Positions 1 through 9,295 of a stretch of 22,171 nt of DNA are shown piece after piece (position 1 is the first letter of the stretch; each line of letters starts with the position of its first letter). A program made the position numbers and the translations under genes. The DNA is from Oehlia diaphana (taxonomy: Eukaryota > Glomeromycota > Glomeromycetes > Glomerales > Glomeraceae), in NCBI GenBank assembly GCA_003833135.1, contig QZLH01000394.1, forward strand, positions 23,300 through 45,470, written 5' to 3'. The notes beneath the pieces are model-generated. The model did no database searches and was not told where the DNA came from. It saw only the letters and a list, made by a program, of their open reading frames with translations.

Positions 1-28
1 AACCATATTTTTAGAGATACGGAATTGT

Positions 29-121
29 GCATTTTCCCGTATCCTATTATGATACGTTATTTCTAAGGAAAAAAAATCGTATAAAAACTTTATAAAAAAC
101 GTATCCAATTTTTTTATAGGG
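29..121 (+). repeat. Left 93-bp terminal inverted repeat
   Basis: This begins gcattttcccgtatcc and ends tttttttataggg. It matches the reverse complement of 3463-3555 at all but one position. Within the arm the motif cgtat or its complement recurs several times (38-44, 51-56, 79-83, 100-106). Just outside it, at 16-30, gatacggaattgtgc resembles the outer end of the opposite arm, so another copy may continue beyond the window edge. Confidence 0.85.
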
Positions 122-1894
122 CTTGTGATTGACAAAGGTTAATTTTTACAAAATGATATGCAATGTATACGATTATAGTTATTTTTTCTGGTTTCGTACG
201 ATATTATTGCAAAGCAAGAGCGTTGAACTTTAACGATTACTGACTGCATCAATGGATTTGTTGGATCCGTACAGTTATCGTATTTTTACTTTATAAAATG
301 AAAAAAATATATATAATTTTTACTATGAATAAAAAAATATACGATTGGCTGTAAAAGTCCCTATCATGGCTTTTTTCATCCAATCATTTACCTTCATAAA
401 TAATGTTGATTTTGCAATACCTGAAATACATAATACTATTGATGGAAATCGTTAGAGAGGCCCGAAGCGAACATGATTTAATTTATTTTAGTATATTTCT
501 AATGTTATATTTTTAGTATAATTTCTTTACTTGTAAAATCTAATATTAAATTATTGAAAATTTTCTATTCATGATTTTTCGCAAATTTTAAAGAAATATA
601 ATAAAATGAATAAATAAAACAAATGTATTTTTTTTACTAAATTAAATCATTAAAAACTAACCTAACTTAAAATCTAATAGTAAAATATACAAGAAAGAAA
701 TTAAACACAAAACAGTTAATAAACGTCTATCTAAAATTATTAATTTAATCGTCAGTCATGATTTTTTCCCTATATTACCTTAGGCCGGATTTTGACCATA
801 CAAACGAGTTTTTTTTGTGTATATGAAGATTATTGATCGCGTGCATAAACAAACATGATCATGTTATTACAAATACAACAAAACATTGTAACATGTTACG
901 GCACAACTTTTTTATCTTTAGATCCGTTGTACTTCTTCCGACAGGCCACGCTCTTTTTTTTATATCAAAAAATCTGGTTCCACTTTGGAATTAGTTTCGT
1001 GCATATAATTTATATAATTTGAATTTACTTCTGTTTTTTAAACAGTCATATTTAAAGCATGTAACGATCATCTCGGCAATAATAAAAATAAAGTAAAATT
1101 AAATAACATTGTATCACGTGTTATCTAATACACAAATTCCTTCTAATCATATATTAAAAAATGTTATTGTATTACTACAATACGACAATACAACGAACGT
1201 TGTAACACATGCTATGACATTACGCAGATTTCGAAAATAAATATAAACCATCGCTTTCCGCTTCGGATAATAATATTATAACCGTATACTGTAGGAGCAT
1301 TATTGAAAGAAAATTCTTTTATCTCATTAATCGAATATTGATAAATGTATCGGCGCTTAACATGTTCGTTATCGATCACAAAATAAATCTAACAAAGTTC
1401 AAAAATTCTCTCTATTATATTATAAATAATTAAGGTAAATAATCAAGTATTCTTTTTTTTTGTGTCCGTTCAACATTAGCCAAATCACTGATTTTGAAAA
1501 ATTCTTGCGTGAAATTTCCAATGTTATTGATAAAATTTTATGATGCAACATTTCATAAAAAAAAAATTTATTTCATGGAACATCATACTGTACATATAAT
1601 TATATGATTTTTATTACGAATTAACTATATATTTTTAAAAAAAGTTGAAAACTTAAAGCATAACAATAATTAATCAACTAAAAACATTCCTAATTAACGG
1701 TGTGATATGTAAGTTTCGATCATTCAATAGGTTTTTGTGATAAAGATAGCGAAGCGCCTGACTACATTGTATTACTTTGTTAGGCCAAAATATTTTTTTT
1801 TTTAAAGGTCGGAAATTCTTTGATTAATGTTAGTTTACTATTAATATTACTAGGGAACGGCCTCAGAAAGTCCGGAGAAAACATGAGTCAATTA

Positions 1895-1993
1895 CATCCT
1901 ATAAAAAAAATTCTGGAAAAAACTCCGATAAATCATATTTCTAGTTTTTATTCCGACACGTGACTATTTTTCTGAAAAAATTTTTTATAGGGA
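1895..1993. repeat. Small foldback (imperfect ~25-bp inverted arms)
   Basis: The arms are near 1895-1920 (cctataaaaaaaattctgg) and 1966-1993 (tctgaaaaaattttttatag). They pair imperfectly around a ~45-bp loop that contains acacgtgac. The outer TTTTTTATAGGG motif is shared with the inner edge of the 93-bp TIR, so the two may belong to related MITE families. It is short and AT-rich, so chance contributes to the match. Confidence 0.4.
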
Positions 1994-3462
1994 CGCATCA
2001 ATCGCATCATCCAATTTTTGAGAGATGGACGCTTTTGTGAAACCTTTGTGAAGCCCTTGCATAGAAATAAATAAATACTCTGGACTAATTACCATGTCTA
2101 TTTTTGAGACTATTTGCAAATTTAGAGGTAATTATTATAATACCCTTATTCAACTTTCCATAAATTGTACGATTTTAATTTCAACAAACTTAGATGGTGC
2201 AAGTGCGCAATATGTTTAATTAATACAAGAGACTTCCTTACTTTGTACTTTTTTTATATAACGACTAGAAGGAAGCATCATCTGCGAAAATAAGCTGAAT
2301 ATGACAATTCAAGTTTCGTTTGGTTCAAAAGTAGTCAAATACTCTGAATTTTCTCCAACACTCTTTAATTAAAAATTCTTTGTTATGAAACGAAACGTGA
2401 CAATTCTCTAAAGTCACGTGATAAAGATTTTAGTCGATTATAAATTTTTTATCCGATAAGTATAGAATATTTAAATACAGAATTTAAATAAGAAAAATAT
2501 ATTTAAACTGATAAGAACTAAAGAAATGATTTATCAATTTCTTAATTGATCTTTCATTATTGTATATTAGTAATCTTTTATTTTTTCGTAGAATTGCATT
2601 AAGTTTCAAAGTTTCCTCTATGCAGTACTATTATTCACTCTTACTATATTAATGATCATTTTGTTATAATACAATATACTTTTCTGAGTAGGGGGCGTTA
2701 TAGATGAGTTTGATACTTTGACAAATAAAAAAAAAAAAAATAGAATTTATTCGTTAAATTATGAACTTGATTAATCAGAATTTAAGTTTAAACAGGCAAA
2801 AATGATGGATCAGAATCATGACCAAATGTAAAATTTGTTTTATTAAAATGATAGTTAAATTAATGAGCAATATTATTTGTTGAATATGAATAATTTATGA
2901 ATAAACACTTGTGAAATAATTACTTTAAAAAAATTTATTATTAAAATTTTTTTATTATAAATTAATAAATCTATTCACTTGAAATGACACTAAATCAGAG
3001 AATTTCTAAATTTTTTATTATTTGTTTCCATGAGATATATAATTTTGCCGTGATGCCTATAGTATATATTGTATAAAATTTTTTAATCACATATCAGAAA
3101 TATTTACCTTCCAGAATTAGCCTCATACAATACTTTTTTAAAATATCTATCTAAAATTTTATTGTAGCAAAATGTATCAATATCAACAGGTTCACGTTTA
3201 ATCTACGTCAGTTGATTTTAAGATACCCATTTTGGCTACATTAGACATGTATAATTTATTCAATATTTTTAACACGAAATTACAATAATTATAGATTGTA
3301 TATTACCTTTAAGCCATACATATTTTTATTGTTAATTAAAGTAACTAATTTCTTTTTGATTTTAAATTAACTTCGTGGTACAATAAACAAGTTTGATGTG
3401 AAAGGTAAATAAAAAATAAAGTCTGAATAACTATTTCATTGTTTTTTTAGATGCGTTGTAAT

Positions 3463-3555
3463 CCCTATAAAAAAATTGGATACGTTTTTTATAAAGTTTT
3501 TATACGATTTTTTTTCCTTAGAAATAACGTATCATAATAGGATACGGAAAAATGC
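3463..3555 (-). repeat. Right 93-bp terminal inverted repeat
   Basis: This starts ccctataaaaaaattgg and ends ggatacggaaaaatgc. It is the inverted partner of 29-121. Homopolymer lengths (7 A, 8 T) are the same in both arms, which argues for recent common origin. Confidence 0.85.
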
Positions 3556-4136
3556 TAATTTAACAATAAAATTTATTAAATTTTAATTTATTAAAATACA
3601 TTAATTTAAAATAAATTATTATAAATAATGAGTGCTATCAGTATTCCCTTCCATTTTTAATGGCATGGTTCACTTATTTTGATAATGTTAAACGTCTTCA
3701 CCTAATTTATTAATAGGACTATATGACTTCCTTACTACTTTATAATACAGACTAGTTTTTGCTCTTCTAGAAGGGAAGGTAGCATTAATTAGGCTGTCAA
3801 AATAACAGTTGCAATTTAGTTTGTTGAACTGATATTATTGCTTACTTGGTATTTCTACAGATTTCATATTTTCTGTGAGTTTTGTTTTAAAGATTTATAG
3901 CTATTGTAAAGAAAAATAAGCCAACTATTTATTTTAAAAAAATTTGTATTCTTGGTATTTAATAATGTAGACGTGAAAAGAAAGCTTAAATAATAGCTTA
4001 AATTATACGCGATAAATATTTAAATAGATCAGTATGCCGTATATAATAAAATCACATGCTCAAAAATCACATGGCTGAGCTTTTTTTGATGGTGTTACTG
4101 GGGAAGATGATCTATCACGTGCTTATTTAAATTTTG
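3556..4136. other. AT-rich intergenic, no gene seen
   Basis: There is no open frame of note. A stretch at 3725-3788 (gacttccttact ... ctagaagggaagg ... agcat) resembles 2231-2279 and looks like a second, diverged copy of a short hairpin repeat. The 13-mer tactggggaagat occurs near 4095 and again at 6501. Confidence 0.5.
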
Positions 4137-4325
4137 AGAAAATTTTTCACCCCACGTGACTTTGGCCGGCATTATGAGATTTGGCTGGAATTAAGAAATT
4201 AACCATATGACGAATAACGAGTGACAAATAGGAATTCCCAGAATACTTATAAAAAATGAGAAAGTGGAGGGATGTGACATGGGTGACAAATTATTTAGAG
4301 TCACGTGGGGGTGAAAAAATTTTCT
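4137..4325. mobile_element. 189-bp MITE with ~24-bp TIRs
   Basis: The left end (4137-4160, agaaaatttttcaccccacg) and right end (4300-4325) are inverted copies, differing by one or two bases in the A-run and C-run. The body is short and non-coding. The internal stretch 4161-4195 is similar, in opposite orientation, to 21117-21152, which points to a dispersed family in this genome. I see no clear target duplication (flanks aaattttg and ggcgatac). Confidence 0.6.
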
Positions 4326-4338
4326 GGCGATACTGGGG

Positions 4339-4457
4339 TATAGTTGTTTCCGAAATTCAATTGGCAAATCCGAAATCCGAAATTCCGAAATCGTAATTAA
4401 TTACGTAATTACGTATTTAATTACGTATTACGAAATTAATTACGTACTCCGAAATTC
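4339..4457 (+). repeat. 119-bp direct repeat, copy 1
   Basis: Identical by eye to 5744-5862. It is rich in ccgaaat and attacgtaatt motifs and carries the left TIR of the element. It stops exactly at the single N at 4458. Confidence 0.9.
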
Positions 4458-4458
4458 N
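4458..4458. other. Single ambiguous base (N) at a repeat/polymerase junction
   Basis: This is the only N I noticed in the window. It sits exactly where the 119-bp repeat ends and the polymerase fragment begins. It may mark a collapsed or joined repeat in the assembly rather than a simple base-call ambiguity. Confidence 0.8.
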
Positions 4459-5742
4459 TCTAACCCATATTTTTTCAAGGCCGTTTCTCAGAAATTTTGA
4501 AATATATTGGCTAGTAGGAGGACGTCAGTTTTGAGATAAATATCATGATAATCGTGCATTGTTTTACACCCTGCTTTTTTTCATACATACTGTGCATATT
4601 CGTATTCTTTATTACTAATGTGAGTTTCATTAAGTTTGCTATAGAATGCTCCTTTAGGTGGTAAACTAGTTTTCTCGAACTTATTCCAATCATTTATGTA
4701 TTCATACGGATAGACACCTTTCTTAAGATAAATCTCAAGTAATTTGGGTGGTATTTGTCTTTGTGTTATCTTAAAGTTTTCAGGATGTGCGAAACACTTA
4801 CCTGCATCAATTTACCATAAATGTTGTGGGGTACTACATTCTTGTGCTTTACATTTTTCTGCACCTAAGTTGGATGCTAATTTGTCGAGACTTGATTTCA
4901 TGAATTGTAAGCTATCTATAAATCGAAAGGAACCTAACTTGAATGCCATATACTTTTCCATATTATAAGGGATAGGGTCGATATTATCTTCACATTCCAT
5001 TGCGCCAATTCCTTGCATAATTATATGTCCATCATATCCTGATAAATTGTGAAAGATTACAGGGATATGCATTTCATGAGGTTTTATGGATAAGTCAATA
5101 TTATATTCTCTATACGCTGCACCTTGATACGTTCCTATAATATGGCAGTGGTCTCTTACTTTGTTTCCATTTAAGGGTTTGTGGCATATCCAGCAGTCTA
5201 TTGCATTATTATAGTTTGCTTGCTCTTGGGTTGTTAATGGCATCATTTCCATTGGCTTTCTGAATTCGTTACGAATTACTTCAGCCTCTTTTAGCATTTT
5301 AATTACAAATTTCTGTGCCACATTTTCTCCTATGAATATCTTCTGTGATTCACTTACACCATCATATCTTACCTTAATATACGAGTATGAGTGGGAGATT
5401 TGCTCTTGTACTTTCTTGGTTTTCTTATCCTTGTCTGCATCTGTGGGAGGTATATCCATTACTAAGGCTTCAAAATCTGCAACAAAGTAATATGGGACTT
5501 GCATGCGGCGCTTCCATTTCTTAAACATATATACAGCATTTCCTTTCTCATTTGATGGCATGTGGTCAGCCTGTGGAGTTTTCTTTAATCTACGACATAT
5601 CACTACATGTTTGTCATAGATTTCTTGTTGTTACGTAAAGTGGGAGATACACCATCGGCAAACAAATGTTGCATGTCCATCTTTTGAATGCTTATTTACT
5701 AAGTGACTCATATTCTTAATCCAGCAATAGTGCTGCTTTTCA
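4459..5742 (-). pseudogene. Protein-primed DNA polymerase B fragment, Polinton/Maverick type (decayed)
   Basis: One reading frame on the minus strand runs the whole length, broken by four in-frame stops (TAA at 5631-5633, TAA at 4812-4814, TGA at 4581-4583, TGA at 4488-4490). The longest clean part is 263 codons (4812-5603). In order it shows an upstream HYC..K..S.L segment followed by a CxxC pair; an exonuclease I motif (FVADFEA); an endonuclease VII-like zinc insertion with CWIC and RDHCH, typical of Polinton polymerases; an exonuclease II motif (FHNLSGYDGH); and, beyond two stops, an exonuclease III-like segment (YLKTDVLLL). The polymerase palm motifs are missing because the frame ends at the N. 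In the zinc insertion the expected final H and C read Y and Y. No Polinton integrase, protease or capsid gene is visible, so this is a stranded fragment. A mitochondrial-plasmid polymerase is less likely because of the zinc insertion. Confidence 0.85.
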
Positions 5743-5743
5743 C

Positions 5744-5862
5744 TATAGTTGTTTCCGAAATTCAATTGGCAAATCCGAAATCCGAAATTCCGAAATCGTA
5801 ATTAATTACGTAATTACGTATTTAATTACGTATTACGAAATTAATTACGTACTCCGAAATTC
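5744..5862 (+). repeat. 119-bp direct repeat, copy 2
   Basis: The second copy of 4339-4457. It forms the left end of the complete foldback element 5744-6500. The 8 bp before it (ttttcac and neighbours) do not match tactgggg, unlike those before copy 1. Confidence 0.9.
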
Positions 5863-5930
5863 CGAAATTTGCATAATAGTGCGAAATTGTGAATATCTCG
5901 TGATGTAGTGATCCGATTTAGATGATCATA

Positions 5931-6280
5931 CCACCATTCGATTCGTCTCATAGAGACGAATCCAATGATATGTATTTCATTTCTATATCACCAATATTGA
6001 CGGAGTTAATTTGCTATGTTCATTTAATGTTTTTTGGCGTCGGAGCATGATCTAGTGATTGGATTTGAATGAATTTACCACCATTCGATTCGTCTTGATG
6101 AGACGATTCTAATGGTGGTAAGATCATCTTTCTAGCATTAAAATTGACAGAGCTATTATGCTATAAATATTTAAAAGATATTGGTATCGGAGCACGATCT
6201 AGCGATTGAATTTAAATGATCTTACTACCATTAGAATCACCTTATCGAGACGAATCGAATGGTAGTAAGATCATCCAAAA
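5931..6280. repeat. Three successive hairpins inside the foldback element
   Basis: Hairpin 1 has arms attcgtctc (5941-5949) and gagacgaat (5953-5961). Hairpin 2 pairs taccaccatt (6076-6085) with aatggtggta (6111-6120). Hairpin 3 pairs gatcttactaccatt (6218-6232) with aatggtagtaagatc (6258-6272). The three share an accattcgattcgtct core. The outer sequences (gtgatccg near 5910, cggatcac near 6281) also pair, so the whole element can fold as one long branched structure. Confidence 0.75.
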
Positions 6281-6508
6281 CGGATCACTAGATGCTGAGT
6301 TATTATTTGTTAAAGTTTTTATATATAATTCGGCCAAAATTAAGGATAATTCTGGCCAAATATTTTCGTAATACGTAATTAATTACGGAGTCCGAAATTA
6401 ATTACGGAATACGGAATTTTTCTAGCAAATTACTTAATAATTACAGAATTACGTAATTACGTATTTCCGTAATACTAAAATAATTTCGGACACAAGTATA
6501 TACTGGGG

Positions 6509-7117
6509 AAGATAAGTTTGAGAATCGTTTATTCTGATATACTTAAAGCATAGCAGATTATTGACATCAAAAGTGTTTTTCTGTCATGATTATAAAAAAA
6601 ATGGTTAAAAACTTTTTTCCACATAATTAGGACATGTAATTTATTTATGTAATGAGTGTAATGAGACTTTTTTTTTCCAAGGATACACGGTTGCTTCATT
6701 TTCATCTGCATCTCTGTGGTTTGTCTAGTGGTTTGTCTTTATATATTTTTATATACATGTTATATATAAATTTATATTGAAGTATACTTTAAATAGCTTA
6801 CATATAGGCTTAGTTAACTGGATTTTTTGCAATTAAGACCCTTAGACCCTAGTATATTATTTATTATGTTAATGCAAAGGAATTTATCACATGATTATAT
6901 TACTATTAATAATAACAAAGGAAGTAAATAACGATTCTTTTTATATCCAAATTTTTGTAGAAACCAGCCAATGAGAAATTAGAGAAGCAGAAGAAGGTAG
7001 TAGAAACCGAATTGAGATTTTGTAGATCAAAGCTTTAAAAGAAAAATTATGTAAAAAAATATAAAAGCAATTTTTAAACTGAAAGCAATAGGAAGAGTAA
7101 AGTGTTGAGGTTCATGA
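6509..7117. other. AT-rich intergenic with a possible tiny exon
   Basis: Mostly featureless. At 6951-6960 an intron-like acceptor (atttttgtag) precedes a 26-codon plus-strand frame (6961-7038) that is rich in E and K and starts KPANEKLEKQKK. It could be the last exon of a coiled-coil gene, but I see no donor exon upstream, so I do not call it a gene. Confidence 0.3.
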
Positions 7118-7603
7118 TCAGTAGTATAAGCATGGATTGGGACCGGCTAACAAGAAAGCTCTAATTCCAGGTAAGCTTCCTTGGAGCCAACCAATATAGT
7201 GTTGGGCATCCCCCAGTCCGTTAAAAACCCATACATGATTAGTACCCGCAAAGCCAACTAAAGGAACAATGGGAGGCGCGGGATTCCCAACAGCGGGTGG
7301 ATAATTTGCAGGAATAGGTCTATTATTTACGGTAGCTAAATCAATCACGACATATACCGGGTCCACGATCGCACGAACGTCGGGGTGCTTGTAGAGAAAA
7401 TCTGCGAAATCTTCGCTAGCCCTAGCATAAAGATTTGCACCTTCAAGGTTGTCCCCAGCTCCATCCACCGCTATCCTGCCTGCTAAAAGTCTTGCAACTG
7501 GCATGACATCCCTCTTCGTCCAAGACGATGAGGGCTTTTTTAATAATTTGGTTAAAGACTTCGTGAGCTCTTTGCCTAAAAATAGACGAACTTGCTTAAT
7601 AAT
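7118..7603 (-). CDS. Unrecognised protein, 3' part or small gene, relatively GC-rich
   Basis: I do not recognise the family. The frame is open from 7609 to the TGA at 7118-7120. The first Met in it is at 7504, giving 128 residues, but the frame continues plausibly upstream (LFLGKELTKSLTKLLKKP) to an AG at 7604-7605 after a T/A-rich stretch, so the true form may be a 3' exon of about 161 residues with a 5' exon I could not locate. The C-terminal half is rich in P, G, V and A (NYPPAVGNPAPPIVPLVG) and ends in CLYY; there is no obvious membrane segment or signal peptide. My rough count puts the coding region at just under half G+C, against about 30% around it. It could be a recently acquired or strongly selected gene. 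The overlapping 96-codon plus-strand frame (7449-7739) has no recognisable features and I treat it as a shadow. Confidence 0.5.
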   Translation of the reverse strand: MIKQVRLFLGKELTKSLTKLLKKPSSSWTKRDVMPVARLLAGRIAVDGAGDNLEGANLYARASEDFADFLYKHPDVRAIVDPVYVVIDLATVNNRPIPANYPPAVGNPAPPIVPLVGFAGTNHVWVFNGLGDAQHYIGWLQGSLPGIRAFLLAGPNPCLYY

Positions 7604-8041
7604 CTGGACTTATATTATTACTTGTATTAAAGACACGAGAAAAAAATATTGTAGAGAACTGATTGAAGATTTGTCATTTATAAAGCTACCTAATTATGGT
7701 GTTAAATGTCACGTGGTTTATACGTCATTCACTGAATAGTTATAAAATGTGACTCTCTTCATCGTAAACGAAATTTTGATGAAAAAAATAGATGTGTAAA
7801 AAATTTAATGAACATGATGTTGTTCCTTTTAAGAGAGGAAGGGATACTTTTAACAATCCATTCGTTTCTACGAACTGAAGAGTTAGTAATGATATCTTAG
7901 AGTCTTAATCATAATTATCTAACGAGTATTGATTGAAATGGGTCATGATATTGAAGTGCAAATAGAGTTATCAACCATCAGCAAAAATTTGTGAATCACA
8001 AAAACGTTCACTGGATTTCTATTACTGGCTCAGGATGTTAG
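7604..8041. other. Intergenic, no gene seen
   Basis: AT-rich sequence between two minus-strand genes. It should hold the 5' end of the 7118-7603 gene if that gene is spliced. A short start-like frame (MKRVTFYNYS...) occurs on the minus strand near 7745-7760 but stops after about 14 codons. No clear donor site was found. Confidence 0.4.
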
Positions 8042-8778
8042 TTATACGTAAAGGGTTATGGTTAATTTATATATATGATTACCAGTAACATTATATTCTA
8101 CTTCCTTTTTTATCAAAACTGCTTCATTCTTTTCTTTGATTATTTTACATAAATCCGGACTAAATTTGCACTTTTCTTCATTTTGATTTTTCTTTGACGT
8201 TAAATGATCCAGAATTATTTTTTTGGATTTTTCCCTATTCTCTTTTATACGAGGATGGTTATCTACATGTATAGTCTTAACATTGTTTATTATTTTAACA
8301 ATTAATTCATTTTGGCACTTCAATCCTTCTAGGTTTATCCTACAACTATCTTCTTTATCAAAGTTAAGGGAATTGGTAAAAACAATCGTGGTATAATTAA
8401 CTACATTACCAGAAAAAAATTCCTTCAAATGTTGAAAAAAGACTACATTCTCCATATGAAACTTTGGGATCGTAAAAAGAACATAATCAATTTCAAGCTG
8501 AGCATGTTTATTCAATTCTCCTAATTTAGGATGAATTTTAAGAATTTTAAAGTTTGAGTTCAAAAACCCTGGTGTATCAATTATATTATATTTAACTCCG
8601 TCTATTACTATTTCTACACATTGAATCCTATGTGTCCCACTAAAGCTATAAGGCCATTCTTTAAATACTTCACCCTGACCAATTAACACATTCCCTAAGG
8701 TAGATTTACCACTACCTGAAGCGCCAATAAGAAGTATTGTTTCTCAGTCTTGTTAGTTTTTTCTTGAATGTCTGTCAT
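8042..8778 (-). CDS. AIG1-type (IMAP-like) GTPase, frameshifted near the 5' end
   Basis: AIG1/GIMAP-type G domains bind and hydrolyse GTP, usually at membranes, and are much expanded in Glomeromycotina. The frame from 8042 shows, in order, a P-loop GASGSGKST (8699-8725), a G3 motif DTPGF, a VFTNSLNF segment at the G4 position, and the family's HVDNHP followed by a lysine-rich helix. The P-loop lies upstream of the first Met of the long frame (8689), so that Met cannot be the true start. The likely start is ATG at 8776-8778 (MTDIQEKTNK), but it is in a different frame: the P-loop frame is closed by TGA at 8744-8746, and a 2-base excess or 1-base loss near 8735-8746 would reconcile them. The rest, some 230 codons, is open and well conserved, so this is either a young pseudogene or a sequence error. 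Without the frameshift the protein would be about 244 residues. Confidence 0.75.
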
Positions 8779-9295
8779 AATAATATTTTACTAATTAAGT
8801 CAATAACTTGTAGAGAAACAAAAAAACAAATAATGAATAATAGAGGTACCGTGTTGGAATAGGATTAATCAAAATTATAAAGAAATTCCATTTATTGCTC
8901 TTTTCAGAATTGTGTTACCACACCAAAAGTGATTGTTTCTCGTGATTAATTGTACGATGATATAATGTATCCGAGATTTTTTCTTATACTTTTTGTCTGC
9001 TGTTTTTATACGTTTTGTAATGATCACTTGGAGATAAAGGAAATATATTTGAACAAATGGATCAATTAAGAAAAAAGTATTCTGACCGGATCGATTCACG
9101 GATCGAAATACAAACATCATAGAAAATTGTTATTGAATGTTGCACAATCGGTAAATGACGACATGTATAATACGTGAAATCGATTTTATTTTATTGTCTA
9201 TATTCTATAGAAACTGAAAAAAAAGTAATAGGTACTCTAATTAAGTGGGAAACAGTTATGATAATAGCGAAACTAAAAAGGGTATATGAAATAAT
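8779..9295. other. Intergenic, no gene seen
   Basis: This lies between the AIG1 start and the kinase stop and would contain the AIG1 promoter. An 81-codon minus-strand frame (8875-9120) has no recognisable motif and low-complexity composition, so I do not call it. Confidence 0.5.

Larger units (their letters stand above)
29..3555. mobile_element. 3.5 kb non-coding segment bounded by 93-bp inverted repeats (candidate non-autonomous TIR element)
   Basis: Bases 29-121 and 3463-3555 are reverse complements over 93 bp with one mismatch that I can find (cccgtatcc against ttccgtatcc near the outer end). Such long, nearly identical inverted ends suggest a recently active or gene-converted DNA element. 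Between them lie about 3.34 kb of very AT-rich sequence with no open frame above 60 codons on either strand and no recognisable transposase, so if it is an element it is non-autonomous. I could not find a clean target-site duplication: the left flank reads ggaattgt and the right flank taatttaa. The alternative is two independent inverted insertions of a 93-bp repeat. The interior also holds a small foldback at 1895-1993 that shares the TTTTTTATAGGG motif with the inner TIR end. Confidence 0.55.
4339..6500. mobile_element. TIR element with 8-bp flanking duplication, carrying a polymerase fragment and a duplicated 5' end
   Basis: The outer ends 4339-4357 (tatagttgtttccgaaatt) and 6482-6500 (aatttcggacacaagtata) are inverted copies matching at 17 of 19 positions. 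The bases immediately outside are identical 8-mers, tactgggg at 4331-4338 and 6501-6508, the size of duplication made by hAT- and P-type transposases. Inside, 4339-4457 is repeated without visible change at 5744-5862. Between the copies lie an N (4458) and a decayed polymerase gene. The part from 5744 to 6500 is on its own a complete ~757-bp foldback element. The structure fits gene capture by template switching, a nested insertion, or an assembly chimera of two element copies. Confidence 0.6.

Noticed and set aside
4744..4968. 74-codon plus-strand frame
   Set aside because: Antisense to the PolB frame, which carries real polymerase motifs.
6961..7038. 26-codon lysine/glutamate-rich frame after an intron-like acceptor
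   Set aside because: Could be a terminal coiled-coil exon, but no donor exon or second exon was found, so not called as a gene.
7449..7739. 96-codon plus-strand frame
   Set aside because: Overlaps the 7118-7603 gene in antisense and runs into AT-rich flank; no recognisable features.
8875..9120. 81-codon minus-strand frame
   Set aside because: No motif; lies in the AIG1 upstream region and looks like chance in AT-rich DNA.
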